From Pseudomonas migulae (GTDB taxonomy: Bacteria; Pseudomonadota; Gammaproteobacteria; Pseudomonadales; Pseudomonadaceae): a stretch of 64,000 bases of DNA. Below the pieces are notes generated by a model. The model was given only the letters and a program-made list of their open reading frames with translations. It was not told the DNA's origin and made no database searches. The stretch lies in the NCBI RefSeq assembly GCF_024169315.1, contig NZ_JALJWR010000001.1:3274501-3338500 (forward strand). The letters run 5' to 3'. A program made the position numbers and the translations under genes. Shown piece after piece: positions 44,338-51,748 of the stretch; the first letter of the stretch is position 1, and the number at the start of each line of letters is the position of its first letter.

Positions 44338-47300
44338 ATGCCCAGACTGCCGACCGTGCTTTTTTTGCTGTCGCTGATGACCTGGACCGCAACGGCTGGC
44401 GCGCTGACTCTGACCGACGAAGAACGTAGCTGGCTGACGGCCCACCCGGACCTGCGCCTGGGTGTCGATGCGTCATGGCCTCCCTTCGAGTTTCGCGACG
44501 ATCAGGGCCGCTATCAGGGCCTTGCGGCGGACTACATCGACCTGATCCGCCAACGCCTGGCCATCAAGCTCACGCCCATCGAACCCGTGAGCTGGACGGT
44601 TGTTCTCGAACAGGCCAAACACGCCCAACTGGACCTGTTACCGGGCATCATGTCGACCCCGGAGCGCCAGACCTACCTGTCATTTACGCGCCCCTACCTC
44701 GACTTTCCAATTGTCATACTTGCCCACGTCGGCGGCGCGCAACCGCGCAAACTCGAAGACCTGTACGGCCTGAAAATCGCAGTGGTGGAAAACTACGCGC
44801 CCCATGAACTGCTGCGTACCCACCATCCCGACTTGAATCTGGTGGGGCTGCCCAATGTCAGCTCTGCCTTGCAGGCACTGGCGACCGATGAAGTGGACGC
44901 AGTGGTCGGCGATCTGGCCTCCAGCGTCTGGAGCCTGCGACAGCTCAAGCTCGACGGGCTGTATGTCAGCGGCGAAACACCCTATCGCTATCAACTGGCC
45001 ATGGGTGTGCCCAGGGAAAACAAGATTCTGGTCGGCATCCTCGACAAAGTCCTGGCGGACATGACCCCGGCCGAAATCAGCTCCATTCAGGAGCATTGGG
45101 TCGGCAACGTTCTCGATCATCGAACATTCTGGTCCGATCTGCTGGTGTACGGCCTGCCGGGATTGCTGCTGCTGATGACGGTGCTGGCGGTCGTCATTCG
45201 GATCAACCGCCGCCTGAGTTCGGAAATCGCCCGCCGCGTCGACCTCGAACAGGAATTGCGCAGCAGCGAATACCATTACCGCGGGCTGGTGGAGAGTCTT
45301 TCGGCCATTGCCTGGGAGGCGCGGATCACCGATTTCACCTACAGCTACGTGTCGCCCCACGCCGAAGAATTGCTCGGTTACCCCTTGGCCCATTGGCTGA
45401 TTCCAGGCTTCTGGCGCAACATCATCCATCCCGCCGACCTGACCCGTGCCCAGACCTTCTGTGATCACGAAGTCCTGGCCGGGCGCGATCACAGCCTCGA
45501 TTACCGGGTCATCACCGCCGACGGCCGCTGCATATGGGTACGCGACATCGTCAGTCTGATCGAGCACGGTCACGAACCGGTGATGCGCGGCCTGATGATC
45601 GACATCAGCGAGGCCAAGCGCACCGAAGAAGCACTGCGCCTGTCGGAACAGAAGTTCGCCTCGGTCTTCCAGCAATGCCCGGACATCCTGGTCATCGCGC
45701 GACTCTCCGACGGTTGCTTGCTGGAGGTCAACGAAGCGTTCGAAGAACAGATCGGCCTCAAGGCTGAAGACGTCATCGGCCAGACCGCCACCGACCTGAA
45801 TATCTGGGGCATTCCCGGCGTCGGCCCGGGTTTGCTGCAGCGCTTGCAGGCCGGCAGCATTCGTAACCTGGAGATGCCCTTTCGCCGCAACAATGGCCAG
45901 GTGTTTACCGGCCTGATCTCCGCCGAACCCTTCGACCTCGACACCACCCCGGCGCTGGTGGTGGTCGTGCGGGATATCAGCCAGCTCAAGGAAACCCAGC
46001 AACAGCTGCAAACCTCCGAAGAAAAGTTCGCCAAGGCCTTCCATGCTTCGCCCGATGGCTTGTTGCTGTCCCGGCAGAGTGACGGCTTGCTGCTGGAGGT
46101 CAACGAGGGTTTCAGCCGTATTACCGGTTTCAACAGCGCGATGTCCGTGGATCGCTCGGCGCTGGAGTTGGGGATCTGGGTCAATCTCAACGAACGTAAA
46201 CAGATGCTCGACCTGCTGCATCGGGACGGTTTCGTCCGCGACTTCAGTTGCCATATTCGCCGCAGCGACGGGCAGATCCGCCTCTGTGAAGTGTCGAGCC
46301 GTCCGCTGCCGATCGGCGACGAAGACTGCATGCTGACCATCGCCCGGGACATCACCGAGCGCCACCTGATGCAGGAAAAACTGCAACAGGCGGCGACCGT
46401 GTTCGAGAGCACCGCCGAGGGCGTGTTGATCACCGACACCCAGCAACACATCAGCGCGGTCAACCGCGCGTTTACCGAAATCACCGGCTACAGCGAAAGC
46501 GAGGCACTGGGCCACACCCCTCGCCTGCTCGCCTCGGGCCTGCATGACAGCGCTTTCTACGCGGCCATGTGGCATCAACTGACAGCTGAAGGTCATTGGC
46601 AGGGCGAGATTTCCAACCGGCGCAAGAACGGAGAACTCTATCCGAGCTGGCTGACCATCAGCGCCGTGCGCAACCGCGACAAGTTCATCACCCACTTTGT
46701 CGCGGTGTTCGCGGACATTTCCAGCCTCAAGCACGCGCAGGCCAAACTCGATTACCAGGCGCACCACGACCCGCTGACGGGCTTGCCGAACCGCACACTG
46801 TTCGAGAGCCGACTGCTGACCGCACTCAATAACCAGCAGGAAAACGGTGGCCAGGGCGCCGTGTTATTCCTCGACCTTGACCGCTTCAAGCACATCAACG
46901 ACAGCCTTGGCCACCCGGTCGGCGACCTGCTGCTCAAGGGCATCGCCGTGCGCCTCAAGGACCAGTTGCGCGACATCGACACCGTGGCGCGCCTCGGCGG
47001 TGACGAGTTCATCATCCTCTTGCCGGGCCTGCAGCAATCCAGCGATGCCGACAACATCGCGACCAAGTTGCTCAACTGCTTCTCTGCGCCATTCCAGGCG
47101 GGCGAGCATGAGTTCTTCATCAGTGCCAGCATTGGCACCAGCCTCTACCCCAAGGACGGCTGCGACGTCGCCACACTGGTCAAGAACGCCGATGCAGCGA
47201 TGTACCGCTCCAAGGCCAAGGGCCGCAACCGAGTCGAGAGCTATACCCGCGACTTGACCGCTCAGGCCAGCGAGCGCGTCGCACTGGAACACGAACTGCG

Positions 47301-48084
47301 CCGCGCCATCGAGCGCAATGAATTGTTGCTGCACTACCAGCCGAAAATCAGCCTGGACGACAATCGCCTGGTGGGGGCTGAAGCCCTCATCCGCTGGCAT
47401 CACCCGACCTTCGGCGCCGTGCCGCCCGAGCACTTCATTCCCCTGGCCGAAGAGAACGGGATGATTCTGCAGATCGGCGACTGGGTACTCGAGACCGCGT
47501 GCCGGCAGATGTACGAATGGAACCGGACTTATGAATGCCTCGGTCCATTGTCAGTCAACCTCGCCGGCGCGCAACTGCGCCAGCCCAACCTGCTCGGCCG
47601 GATCGAACAACTGCTCAAGGACAACGGTCTTCAGCCAGGACTATTGCAACTGGAAATTACCGAAAACTTCATCATGAGCCAGGCCGAGGAAGCGCTGGCG
47701 GTGCTGCATCAACTCAAACACCTGGGCGTACAACTGGCCATCGATGACTTCGGCACCGGCTATTCATCCCTGAGTTACCTCAAGCGCCTGCCGCTGGATA
47801 TCCTCAAGATCGACCAGTCGTTCGTCCGCGGCCTGCCGGATGATCCCCATGACGCAGCCATTGTTCGCGCGATCATCGCGCTGGGGCGCAGCATGCAATT
47901 CACCGTCATAGCCGAGGGCGTCGAGACGTTCGCGCAGCAGCAATTCCTCGCGGAGGAAGGCTGCGAACAGATTCAGGGCTACATCGTCAGCCTGCCCTTG
48001 CCGGCGGACGAATTCGCCGCGACGTTTCTTCGTATAGCCGTATCGGATTTTTCGGATAGCACAGCCGAGAAACCGTCGCTATAA
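44338..48084 (+). CDS. rmcA: membrane GGDEF-EAL cyclic-di-GMP enzyme with periplasmic sensor (RmcA-like)
   Basis: A 1248-residue inner-membrane protein. Order of domains: signal sequence, periplasmic SBP_bac_3-like domain (about 25-255; LRLGVDASWPPFEFRDDQG), one transmembrane helix near 268-290, four PAS domains (about 305-760), GGDEF domain with intact RLGGDEFIIL (about 884-893) and EAL domain with AEALIRWHHP (about 1012) and DDFGTGYSSLSYL. The second and third PAS domains share LLEVNE segments and look duplicated. It matches PAO1 PA0575 (RmcA, 1245 residues) in length, domains and position between rpoD and the tRNA; that protein lowers c-di-GMP in response to redox and arginine signals. The ATG at 44338 fits the signal peptide. 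Confidence 0.92.
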   Translation: MPRLPTVLFLLSLMTWTATAGALTLTDEERSWLTAHPDLRLGVDASWPPFEFRDDQGRYQGLAADYIDLIRQRLAIKLTPIEPVSWTVVLEQAKHAQLDLLPGIMSTPERQTYLSFTRPYLDFPIVILAHVGGAQPRKLEDLYGLKIAVVENYAPHELLRTHHPDLNLVGLPNVSSALQALATDEVDAVVGDLASSVWSLRQLKLDGLYVSGETPYRYQLAMGVPRENKILVGILDKVLADMTPAEISSIQEHWVGNVLDHRTFWSDLLVYGLPGLLLLMTVLAVVIRINRRLSSEIARRVDLEQELRSSEYHYRGLVESLSAIAWEARITDFTYSYVSPHAEELLGYPLAHWLIPGFWRNIIHPADLTRAQTFCDHEVLAGRDHSLDYRVITADGRCIWVRDIVSLIEHGHEPVMRGLMIDISEAKRTEEALRLSEQKFASVFQQCPDILVIARLSDGCLLEVNEAFEEQIGLKAEDVIGQTATDLNIWGIPGVGPGLLQRLQAGSIRNLEMPFRRNNGQVFTGLISAEPFDLDTTPALVVVVRDISQLKETQQQLQTSEEKFAKAFHASPDGLLLSRQSDGLLLEVNEGFSRITGFNSAMSVDRSALELGIWVNLNERKQMLDLLHRDGFVRDFSCHIRRSDGQIRLCEVSSRPLPIGDEDCMLTIARDITERHLMQEKLQQAATVFESTAEGVLITDTQQHISAVNRAFTEITGYSESEALGHTPRLLASGLHDSAFYAAMWHQLTAEGHWQGEISNRRKNGELYPSWLTISAVRNRDKFITHFVAVFADISSLKHAQAKLDYQAHHDPLTGLPNRTLFESRLLTALNNQQENGGQGAVLFLDLDRFKHINDSLGHPVGDLLLKGIAVRLKDQLRDIDTVARLGGDEFIILLPGLQQSSDADNIATKLLNCFSAPFQAGEHEFFISASIGTSLYPKDGCDVATLVKNADAAMYRSKAKGRNRVESYTRDLTAQASERVALEHELRRAIERNELLLHYQPKISLDDNRLVGAEALIRWHHPTFGAVPPEHFIPLAEENGMILQIGDWVLETACRQMYEWNRTYECLGPLSVNLAGAQLRQPNLLGRIEQLLKDNGLQPGLLQLEITENFIMSQAEEALAVLHQLKHLGVQLAIDDFGTGYSSLSYLKRLPLDILKIDQSFVRGLPDDPHDAAIVRAIIALGRSMQFTVIAEGVETFAQQQFLAEEGCEQIQGYIVSLPLPADEFAATFLRIAVSDFSDSTAEKPSL

Positions 48085-48085
48085 T
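48080..48085 (+). promoter_or_regulatory. -10 box of the tRNA gene
   Basis: Consensus TATAAT followed by the GC-rich discriminator CCGCGGCC, 14 bases before the tRNA 5' end and overlapping the rmcA stop. GC-rich discriminators are typical of growth-rate controlled stable RNA promoters. The -35 would lie inside rmcA and is not clear. Confidence 0.5.
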
Positions 48086-48099
48086 CCGCGGCCTACTGA

Positions 48100-48176
48100 G
48101 GGCCTATAGCTCAGTTGGTTAGAGCAGAGGACTCATAATCCTTTGGTCCACGGTTCAAGTCCGTGTGGGCCCACCA
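48100..48176 (+). tRNA. tRNA with CAT anticodon, probably tRNA-Ile2 (lysidine type)
   Basis: A complete 77-nt cloverleaf with encoded CCA. Acceptor stem GGGCCTA with TGGGCCC, D arm GCTCAGTTGGTTAGAGC, anticodon arm with CAT at 48134-48136, T arm CACGG/CCGTG. The anticodon reads as Met, but the segments ATAATCCTTTGGTC and TTCAAGTCC are closer to E. coli tRNA-Ile2 (ileX), whose anticodon C is changed to lysidine by TilS, than to elongator tRNA-Met. No initiator features (three G-C pairs in the anticodon stem) are present. Followed by a terminator. Confidence 0.93.
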
Positions 48177-48180
48177 AACA

Positions 48181-48209
48181 AAAAAGCCGCGCTGAATGCG
48201 CGGCTTTTT
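48181..48209 (+). terminator. tRNA terminator
   Basis: 7-bp stem GCCGCGC (48186-48192) with GCGCGGC (48198-48204), TGAAT loop, A-run before and T-run after. It could also serve the higA gene from the other side. Confidence 0.9.
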
Positions 48210-48253
48210 CGTGTCTGAATGACTGGTTTTTTTAGAACTGGTTTTTAAGTCGC

Positions 48254-48559
48254 TCAGCTTGCAAAGTTTTCGATCTTTACCTGCCCCTCAGGAAAGGTCG
48301 CGATGATTTCCAGTTCGCCGCCCATTGCGCGTATGTAGTTGCGCAACGTGCTGATGTACATGTCGGTGCGTCGCTCCATCCTCGAAATCGCCGCCTGATT
48401 GACATGCAGGGTTTTGGCCAACGTTTCCTGGCTCAATGCCTGAGCCTGTCGCAACTCGTGCAACGGCATTTCCGCTCGCATCTTTCGAACCAGCGCGTCG
48501 ACACGATCCTGAGCCTCAGGCGAGCGCCCTGCCACTAAATCAGCGAATTTTTTAGCCAT
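48254..48559 (-). CDS. higA: HigA-type antitoxin, XRE family regulator
   Basis: A 101-residue protein with an XRE helix-turn-helix (about 38-92: LRQAQALSQETLAKTLHVNQAAISRMERR). It should neutralise the neighbouring HigB-like toxin and repress the operon. I choose ATG 48557-48559, which has GAGGG eight bases upstream; an ATG two codons earlier would be too close to that site. It overlaps the toxin stop by 8 bp. Antitoxin downstream of toxin is the order typical of higBA loci. Confidence 0.87.
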   Translation of the reverse strand: MAKKFADLVAGRSPEAQDRVDALVRKMRAEMPLHELRQAQALSQETLAKTLHVNQAAISRMERRTDMYISTLRNYIRAMGGELEIIATFPEGQVKIENFAS

Positions 48560-48917
48560 TGTCATAGCCCTCGTTCTTCAAAGTTTCCAAATGCTCGTCG
48601 TACAGACGTTCGGCTAGCGGCACGTGCTTCAGATACCAACGATCGTGGCCGGTTTTATCACCGCCGATCAACAGGATCGCGCATCTCCGAGGATCAAAGG
48701 CATACAGCACACGGTAGGGTCTGCCAGCATGTTGCACCCTCAACTCTCGGAGGTTGCCATGCCGGGAGCCCTTGATATCGCTGGTGTAAGGAAAACCCAA
48801 CTGCGGTCCCTCATCACCTAGCAACATCACTGTTGCCTGTACGGAGTCCTGCTCTGCTTCGTTGAGGCGATCCCACCAGCCTTCAAATTCATCGGTGTAT
48901 TCCACTTCCCAACCCAT
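48552..48917 (-). CDS. higB: RelE/HigB-type toxin (phage-derived Gp49-like family)
   Basis: A 121-residue protein of the RelE/ParE superfamily, Gp49-like subgroup. It starts MGWEVEYTDEFEGWWDRL, with the later RELRVQHAGRPYRVLYAFDPRR and LLIGGDKTGHDRWY, which carry the conserved Arg, Tyr and Lys/Asp residues of this family. Members cleave mRNA at the ribosome. There is no Shine-Dalgarno before the ATG, and a promoter with its -10 box three bases from the ATG suggests a leaderless message. It is coupled to the antitoxin gene. Confidence 0.87.
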   Translation of the reverse strand: MGWEVEYTDEFEGWWDRLNEAEQDSVQATVMLLGDEGPQLGFPYTSDIKGSRHGNLRELRVQHAGRPYRVLYAFDPRRCAILLIGGDKTGHDRWYLKHVPLAERLYDEHLETLKNEGYDNG

Positions 48918-48920
48918 ACC

Positions 48921-48949
48921 AATATGTCACCCAAGGAATATGATCTCAA
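48921..48949 (-). promoter_or_regulatory. promoter of the higBA operon
   Basis: Read on the minus strand: TTGAGA (48944-48949), 17-bp spacer, CATATT (48921-48926). The -10 box ends three bases before the toxin ATG, so transcription should start at or next to the start codon. Direct AAGGAATA/AGGGAATA repeats inside and beside the promoter may be the antitoxin operator. Confidence 0.55.
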
Positions 48950-49086
48950 GGGAATAACTCTAGGCGTTAGCGGCCGAGCGACCACTCGGGTTGCCAATGA
49001 AATTGTTAACGGTGGTTGCTCGCTGGAGCTGGGTGTTCGCGTCTGGCGTTTGGTTTTGTTTACTTCTGGTGTCGGAATATCGGATG

Positions 49087-49403
49087 ACGTCCGCAGACGT
49101 TGTAGGCAAACTCCGAATCGTCCTTTTTGGGCACTTTGATGCCTTGTTGCGCTTTTCTTCGACGGGATAGTCTCGGGACGTCGCTGACCATTCAGCGATC
49201 GGGCTTGGAAACCCGTCGAAATTATTCGCAACAGCGCCTCTTCACGATTGCAAAGGCTTTCCTGGCTTGAGCTCTTGAGTTATGGCGGCTGTGCGCGGGA
49301 CGTCTTCGGACGTGCCGGTTTCCTAATTTCCCGGTTTTCCAACCTGCGCACAGCTGTCACCCATTCGCTTGGAAACGAATGTGACAGCCTCCCAAATTAG
49401 GAG
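49087..49403 (+). ncRNA. structured RNA leader of the DUF3077-like gene, candidate cis-regulatory element
   Basis: Dense secondary structure in an otherwise non-coding stretch. Elements in order: hairpin ACGTC-CGCA-GACGT (49087-49100); long-range stems GTTGCG/CGCAAC (49146-49151/49227-49232) and TTCGACGGG/CCCGTCGAA (49158-49166/49212-49220) around CGCTGA/TCAGCG; a competing hairpin CGGG-CTTGGAAA-CCCG (49200-49215); stem GCTGTGCGC/GCGCACAGC (49288-49296/49346-49354) around ACGTC-TTCG-GACGT (49300-49313); hairpin GCTGTCAC..ATTCG-CTTGGAAA-CGAAT-GTGACAGC (49353-49388). The octaloop CTTGGAAA occurs twice. TCCTAATTT (49321-49329) is complementary over 9 nt to AAATTAGGA (49394-49402), which includes the ribosome site AGGAG of the next gene. 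Confidence 0.7.
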
Positions 49404-49410
49404 CTACACA

Positions 49411-49716
49411 ATGACAAAAGCGAACCCTTCAGCATCCTCAGAACTGAAAACCATCGGCCTCACCCCCTTCATCTACTGCTCGAACCAACCGCTGTTCCAT
49501 GTCACGCGAGACGTTCCCCTCAGTGATGCGTTAGCCATGGCCTCCGATTTTCTGTTCCTTTCCAAGGAACTGACCAGAGACGCTGCCTTTAACCGCGATA
49601 CCGACCGCCATATCTGGGCCGCACATTACCTGACGGCGATGAGCAAGGCTGTGGTCGATGATGTGATGAAGGTGCTGGAACGCGGGCCTGATCGCACCGA
49701 TACGAAGTCCGAATAG
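49411..49716 (+). CDS. small protein, DUF3077/DUF6124 type
   Basis: A 101-residue protein that resembles the small DUF3077 (DUF6124) proteins common in fluorescent pseudomonads. The core LFHVTRDVPLSDALAMASDFLFLSKELTRDAAF is amphipathic and helical, followed by IWAAHYLTAMSKAVVDDVM; there is no signal peptide or membrane segment. The start is ATG 49411 with AGGAG seven bases upstream; an in-frame TTG at 49369 lies inside the leader hairpin and is not credible. Expression is probably controlled by the structured leader. The function of the family is unknown. Confidence 0.8.
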   Translation: MTKANPSASSELKTIGLTPFIYCSNQPLFHVTRDVPLSDALAMASDFLFLSKELTRDAAFNRDTDRHIWAAHYLTAMSKAVVDDVMKVLERGPDRTDTKSE

Positions 49717-49742
49717 TAACGGATACCGTTTGATAGACAGCA

Positions 49743-49774
49743 AAAAGCCCCGATGCTTCCGCATCAGGGCTTCT
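49743..49774 (+). terminator. terminator after the DUF3077-like gene
   Basis: AAGCCC-C-GATGC, TTCC loop, GCATC-A-GGGCTT: an 11-bp stem with one C-A mismatch, preceded by AAAAA and followed by CTTGT. Confidence 0.8.
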
Positions 49775-49776
49775 TG

Positions 49777-50094
49777 TAAATCTCAATATCGGTCTCTCCT
49801 TTCACGGTTTCCCGCTTATCCCGCTCACTGGCTAGGAGTGGCTTGCGCCACCGAAATCAACACCCCTTGCGTCGAAGGCTCCGGTCTGTGCTGACGAGGC
49901 GAAAATAACTTTTGCATCGAAAAGAAGCAACCGCGCAACTACCGATTATTTAGCGCAGCAGAGTATCCCGAGTGGGCTATGAATTTCAGTTGGGATTTTG
50001 CTTATACGATGGACCTAAAAAATCATTGCAGGGCATGGTGCAGCAGCGCGTAGACCAGTATCGTCTGGCAAGCTGATTTTTAAGGACGCCGGAA
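49777..50094. other. intergenic region before the HipA-like gene
   Basis: About 320 bp with no gene I can support. It is AT-richer than the flanking core. A small hairpin GTGGC-TTGC-GCCAC lies near 49838-49851. No convincing promoter or ribosome site before the HipA-like ATG apart from a weak AAGGA at 50080. Confidence 0.5.
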
Positions 50095-50838
50095 ATGGCC
50101 GTGGGCAATTACATAGAAGCGGTTGAGATTATCCGGCGACTGGAGGGAGGCATTACACGTCCCTTTCTGTGCCGTGCCAGTAATGACAAGCATTATGTGG
50201 CCAAGGGATTGGAATTGCCGCCAAACGAGCGCATTGCAGAACTACTTTGTGCCCGTCTCGCAGCTCAATTCGGCCTACCGATTCCCGAACATGGCTATAT
50301 CTACATTGATCCCGCCCTATTGCGCTACAACTTGGAAGCACGTAACGATCTAGGGCCGGGTGACAGTTATGCCTTGGCGTATGTCGCCGATGCAGCAGAC
50401 CTTTTGTATTCACAAGCGCAGCAGGTTCCTAGCAATCTGCAAAAAGCCGTATTTATCTTCGACTATTGGGTAGGCAACGCTGATCGCCAGTTAGGGCCAC
50501 TGGGCGGGCGGCCCAACCTACTGATGTCTGGATTCGATAACCAGCTCCAGCTGATAGACCACAACCAGGCATTTCAATGGCCCATGGATGCCCAAAAGTT
50601 CTCGGAAAGCCACGTGTTTGGCCCGAACAATCGTACATGGCAACTGGATATGGTCGACAAAGTTGAATACGGCCAACGGATGCACGACACTGCAAAGCGA
50701 TTTCGTGACCTATGCTTGGATATCCCCGATGAATGGTGTGAATCCATCGGCAAACCTGGGTTCGATATTCTGCTCGAAGAAATTGAAAGCAATCTGATGC
50801 TCTGCCAATCGGACGAGTTCTGGAGCGTCCTGCAATGA
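50095..50838 (+). CDS. HipA-like kinase family protein
   Basis: A 247-residue protein with features of the short HipA-like (HipA_2) kinase family. The candidate ATP-binding Lys37 is in HYVAKGLEL. The catalytic loop reads FDYWVGNADRQ (residues 122-132, Asp123, Asn128, Asp130) and the metal-binding Asp is in LIDHNQAF (Asp155). Full-length HipA is about 440 residues; the N-terminal HipA domain is missing here. Its stop overlaps the next start by 4 bp, so it is made together with the DUF3037 protein. The two proteins commonly occur as a pair. The substrate and role are unknown; toxin, defence or signalling are all possible. Confidence 0.78.
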   Translation: MAVGNYIEAVEIIRRLEGGITRPFLCRASNDKHYVAKGLELPPNERIAELLCARLAAQFGLPIPEHGYIYIDPALLRYNLEARNDLGPGDSYALAYVADAADLLYSQAQQVPSNLQKAVFIFDYWVGNADRQLGPLGGRPNLLMSGFDNQLQLIDHNQAFQWPMDAQKFSESHVFGPNNRTWQLDMVDKVEYGQRMHDTAKRFRDLCLDIPDEWCESIGKPGFDILLEEIESNLMLCQSDEFWSVLQ

Positions 50839-51644
50839 AATACACCTGCCTTTACAGCATCGTGCGCTTCGCGCCTTTCGCCGAAACCGAAGAGTTTGCC
50901 AATGTTGGCATCGTTCTCTCGGCACCAGCCATAGGACGCATGGAGTACAGGCTCGCCCGTAGAAATCTGAAACGGGTCAACCATTTTTTCGAGTGCAGCA
51001 ACCTATTCGCCAAGGCCATGGAAATAGCCCAGAATGAATTGGATAGCGTGCGCCTCATGACTGCAGAAGCCCAGGAATCGCAGATCGTTAACCACTTCCG
51101 CTTCTTGACCGAGCCGAAGGAATCAATAGTTCGCTTCAGTCCCATGCGCTCGATTTTGGTGGAAAACTTCGACGCAACACTTGCAACGCTGTATAGCCGC
51201 TATATCGAGCGCCTAGGCGTAGGACGTGATCGTCCCGAAGAATTAATGGTTCGAGATATTCGGACGATGTTCTTAGAAGCATCGATCCGCAATTTCCGGG
51301 ATGACACTCTGACTGGCGAACTGACCAAATTGCACCTGCCGTTGGTTCATCGAAACGAAGTGGTGGCCGCGATCAAACCTTTGGCTTTTGATCAGACTGA
51401 GCCAAGCGCGATACTCGACCACTGCGACCAGTGGCTGATGAAATTTGTACGGGCTGAAAAGGAAGGAATCATTCAGTTGAAAAACGTCCTGATCCCCGTA
51501 ACCACTCCAGCTGAAAGTCAATCGCCTCGCCACCGGAAAGCGGTACAGGTCGCCAAGACGAGCATCCAGGAGAGCGGCTTGCAGTTGGTCGACTTCCAGG
51601 CGACCCAGGCAATCGCTGCCTTCGCGCAGAATTACGCTCAGTAG
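50835..51644 (+). CDS. DUF3037 domain protein
   Basis: A 269-residue protein beginning YSIVRFAPFAETEEFANVG, which matches the N-terminal hallmark of DUF3037 (a short beta segment with R-x-x-P and E-F-x-N-V-G). The middle is helical and charged; no catalytic motif, membrane segment or signal peptide is visible. It is coupled to the HipA-like gene by an ATGA overlap, so it is its likely partner (modulator, substrate or antitoxin). Function unknown. Confidence 0.75.
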   Translation: MKYTCLYSIVRFAPFAETEEFANVGIVLSAPAIGRMEYRLARRNLKRVNHFFECSNLFAKAMEIAQNELDSVRLMTAEAQESQIVNHFRFLTEPKESIVRFSPMRSILVENFDATLATLYSRYIERLGVGRDRPEELMVRDIRTMFLEASIRNFRDDTLTGELTKLHLPLVHRNEVVAAIKPLAFDQTEPSAILDHCDQWLMKFVRAEKEGIIQLKNVLIPVTTPAESQSPRHRKAVQVAKTSIQESGLQLVDFQATQAIAAFAQNYAQ

Positions 51645-51748
51645 TCTCACGCGAAACGCTACCCCTTGAAATACGCTGGTTACTCGGGGTTTCGAAATAG
51701 TGACTACGAAGGCAAATGGGCGCCCATAAGGACGATTGAACACAATCG

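Noticed and set aside
44680-46767. Minus-strand open frame of 695 codons inside rmcA
   Set aside because: Shadow frame from biased codon use in rmcA.
48924-49139. Plus-strand 71-codon frame with a protein-like stretch ending PNRPFWAL
   Set aside because: No ribosome site, overlaps the higBA promoter, and it lies in the structured leader region; more likely untranslated RNA.
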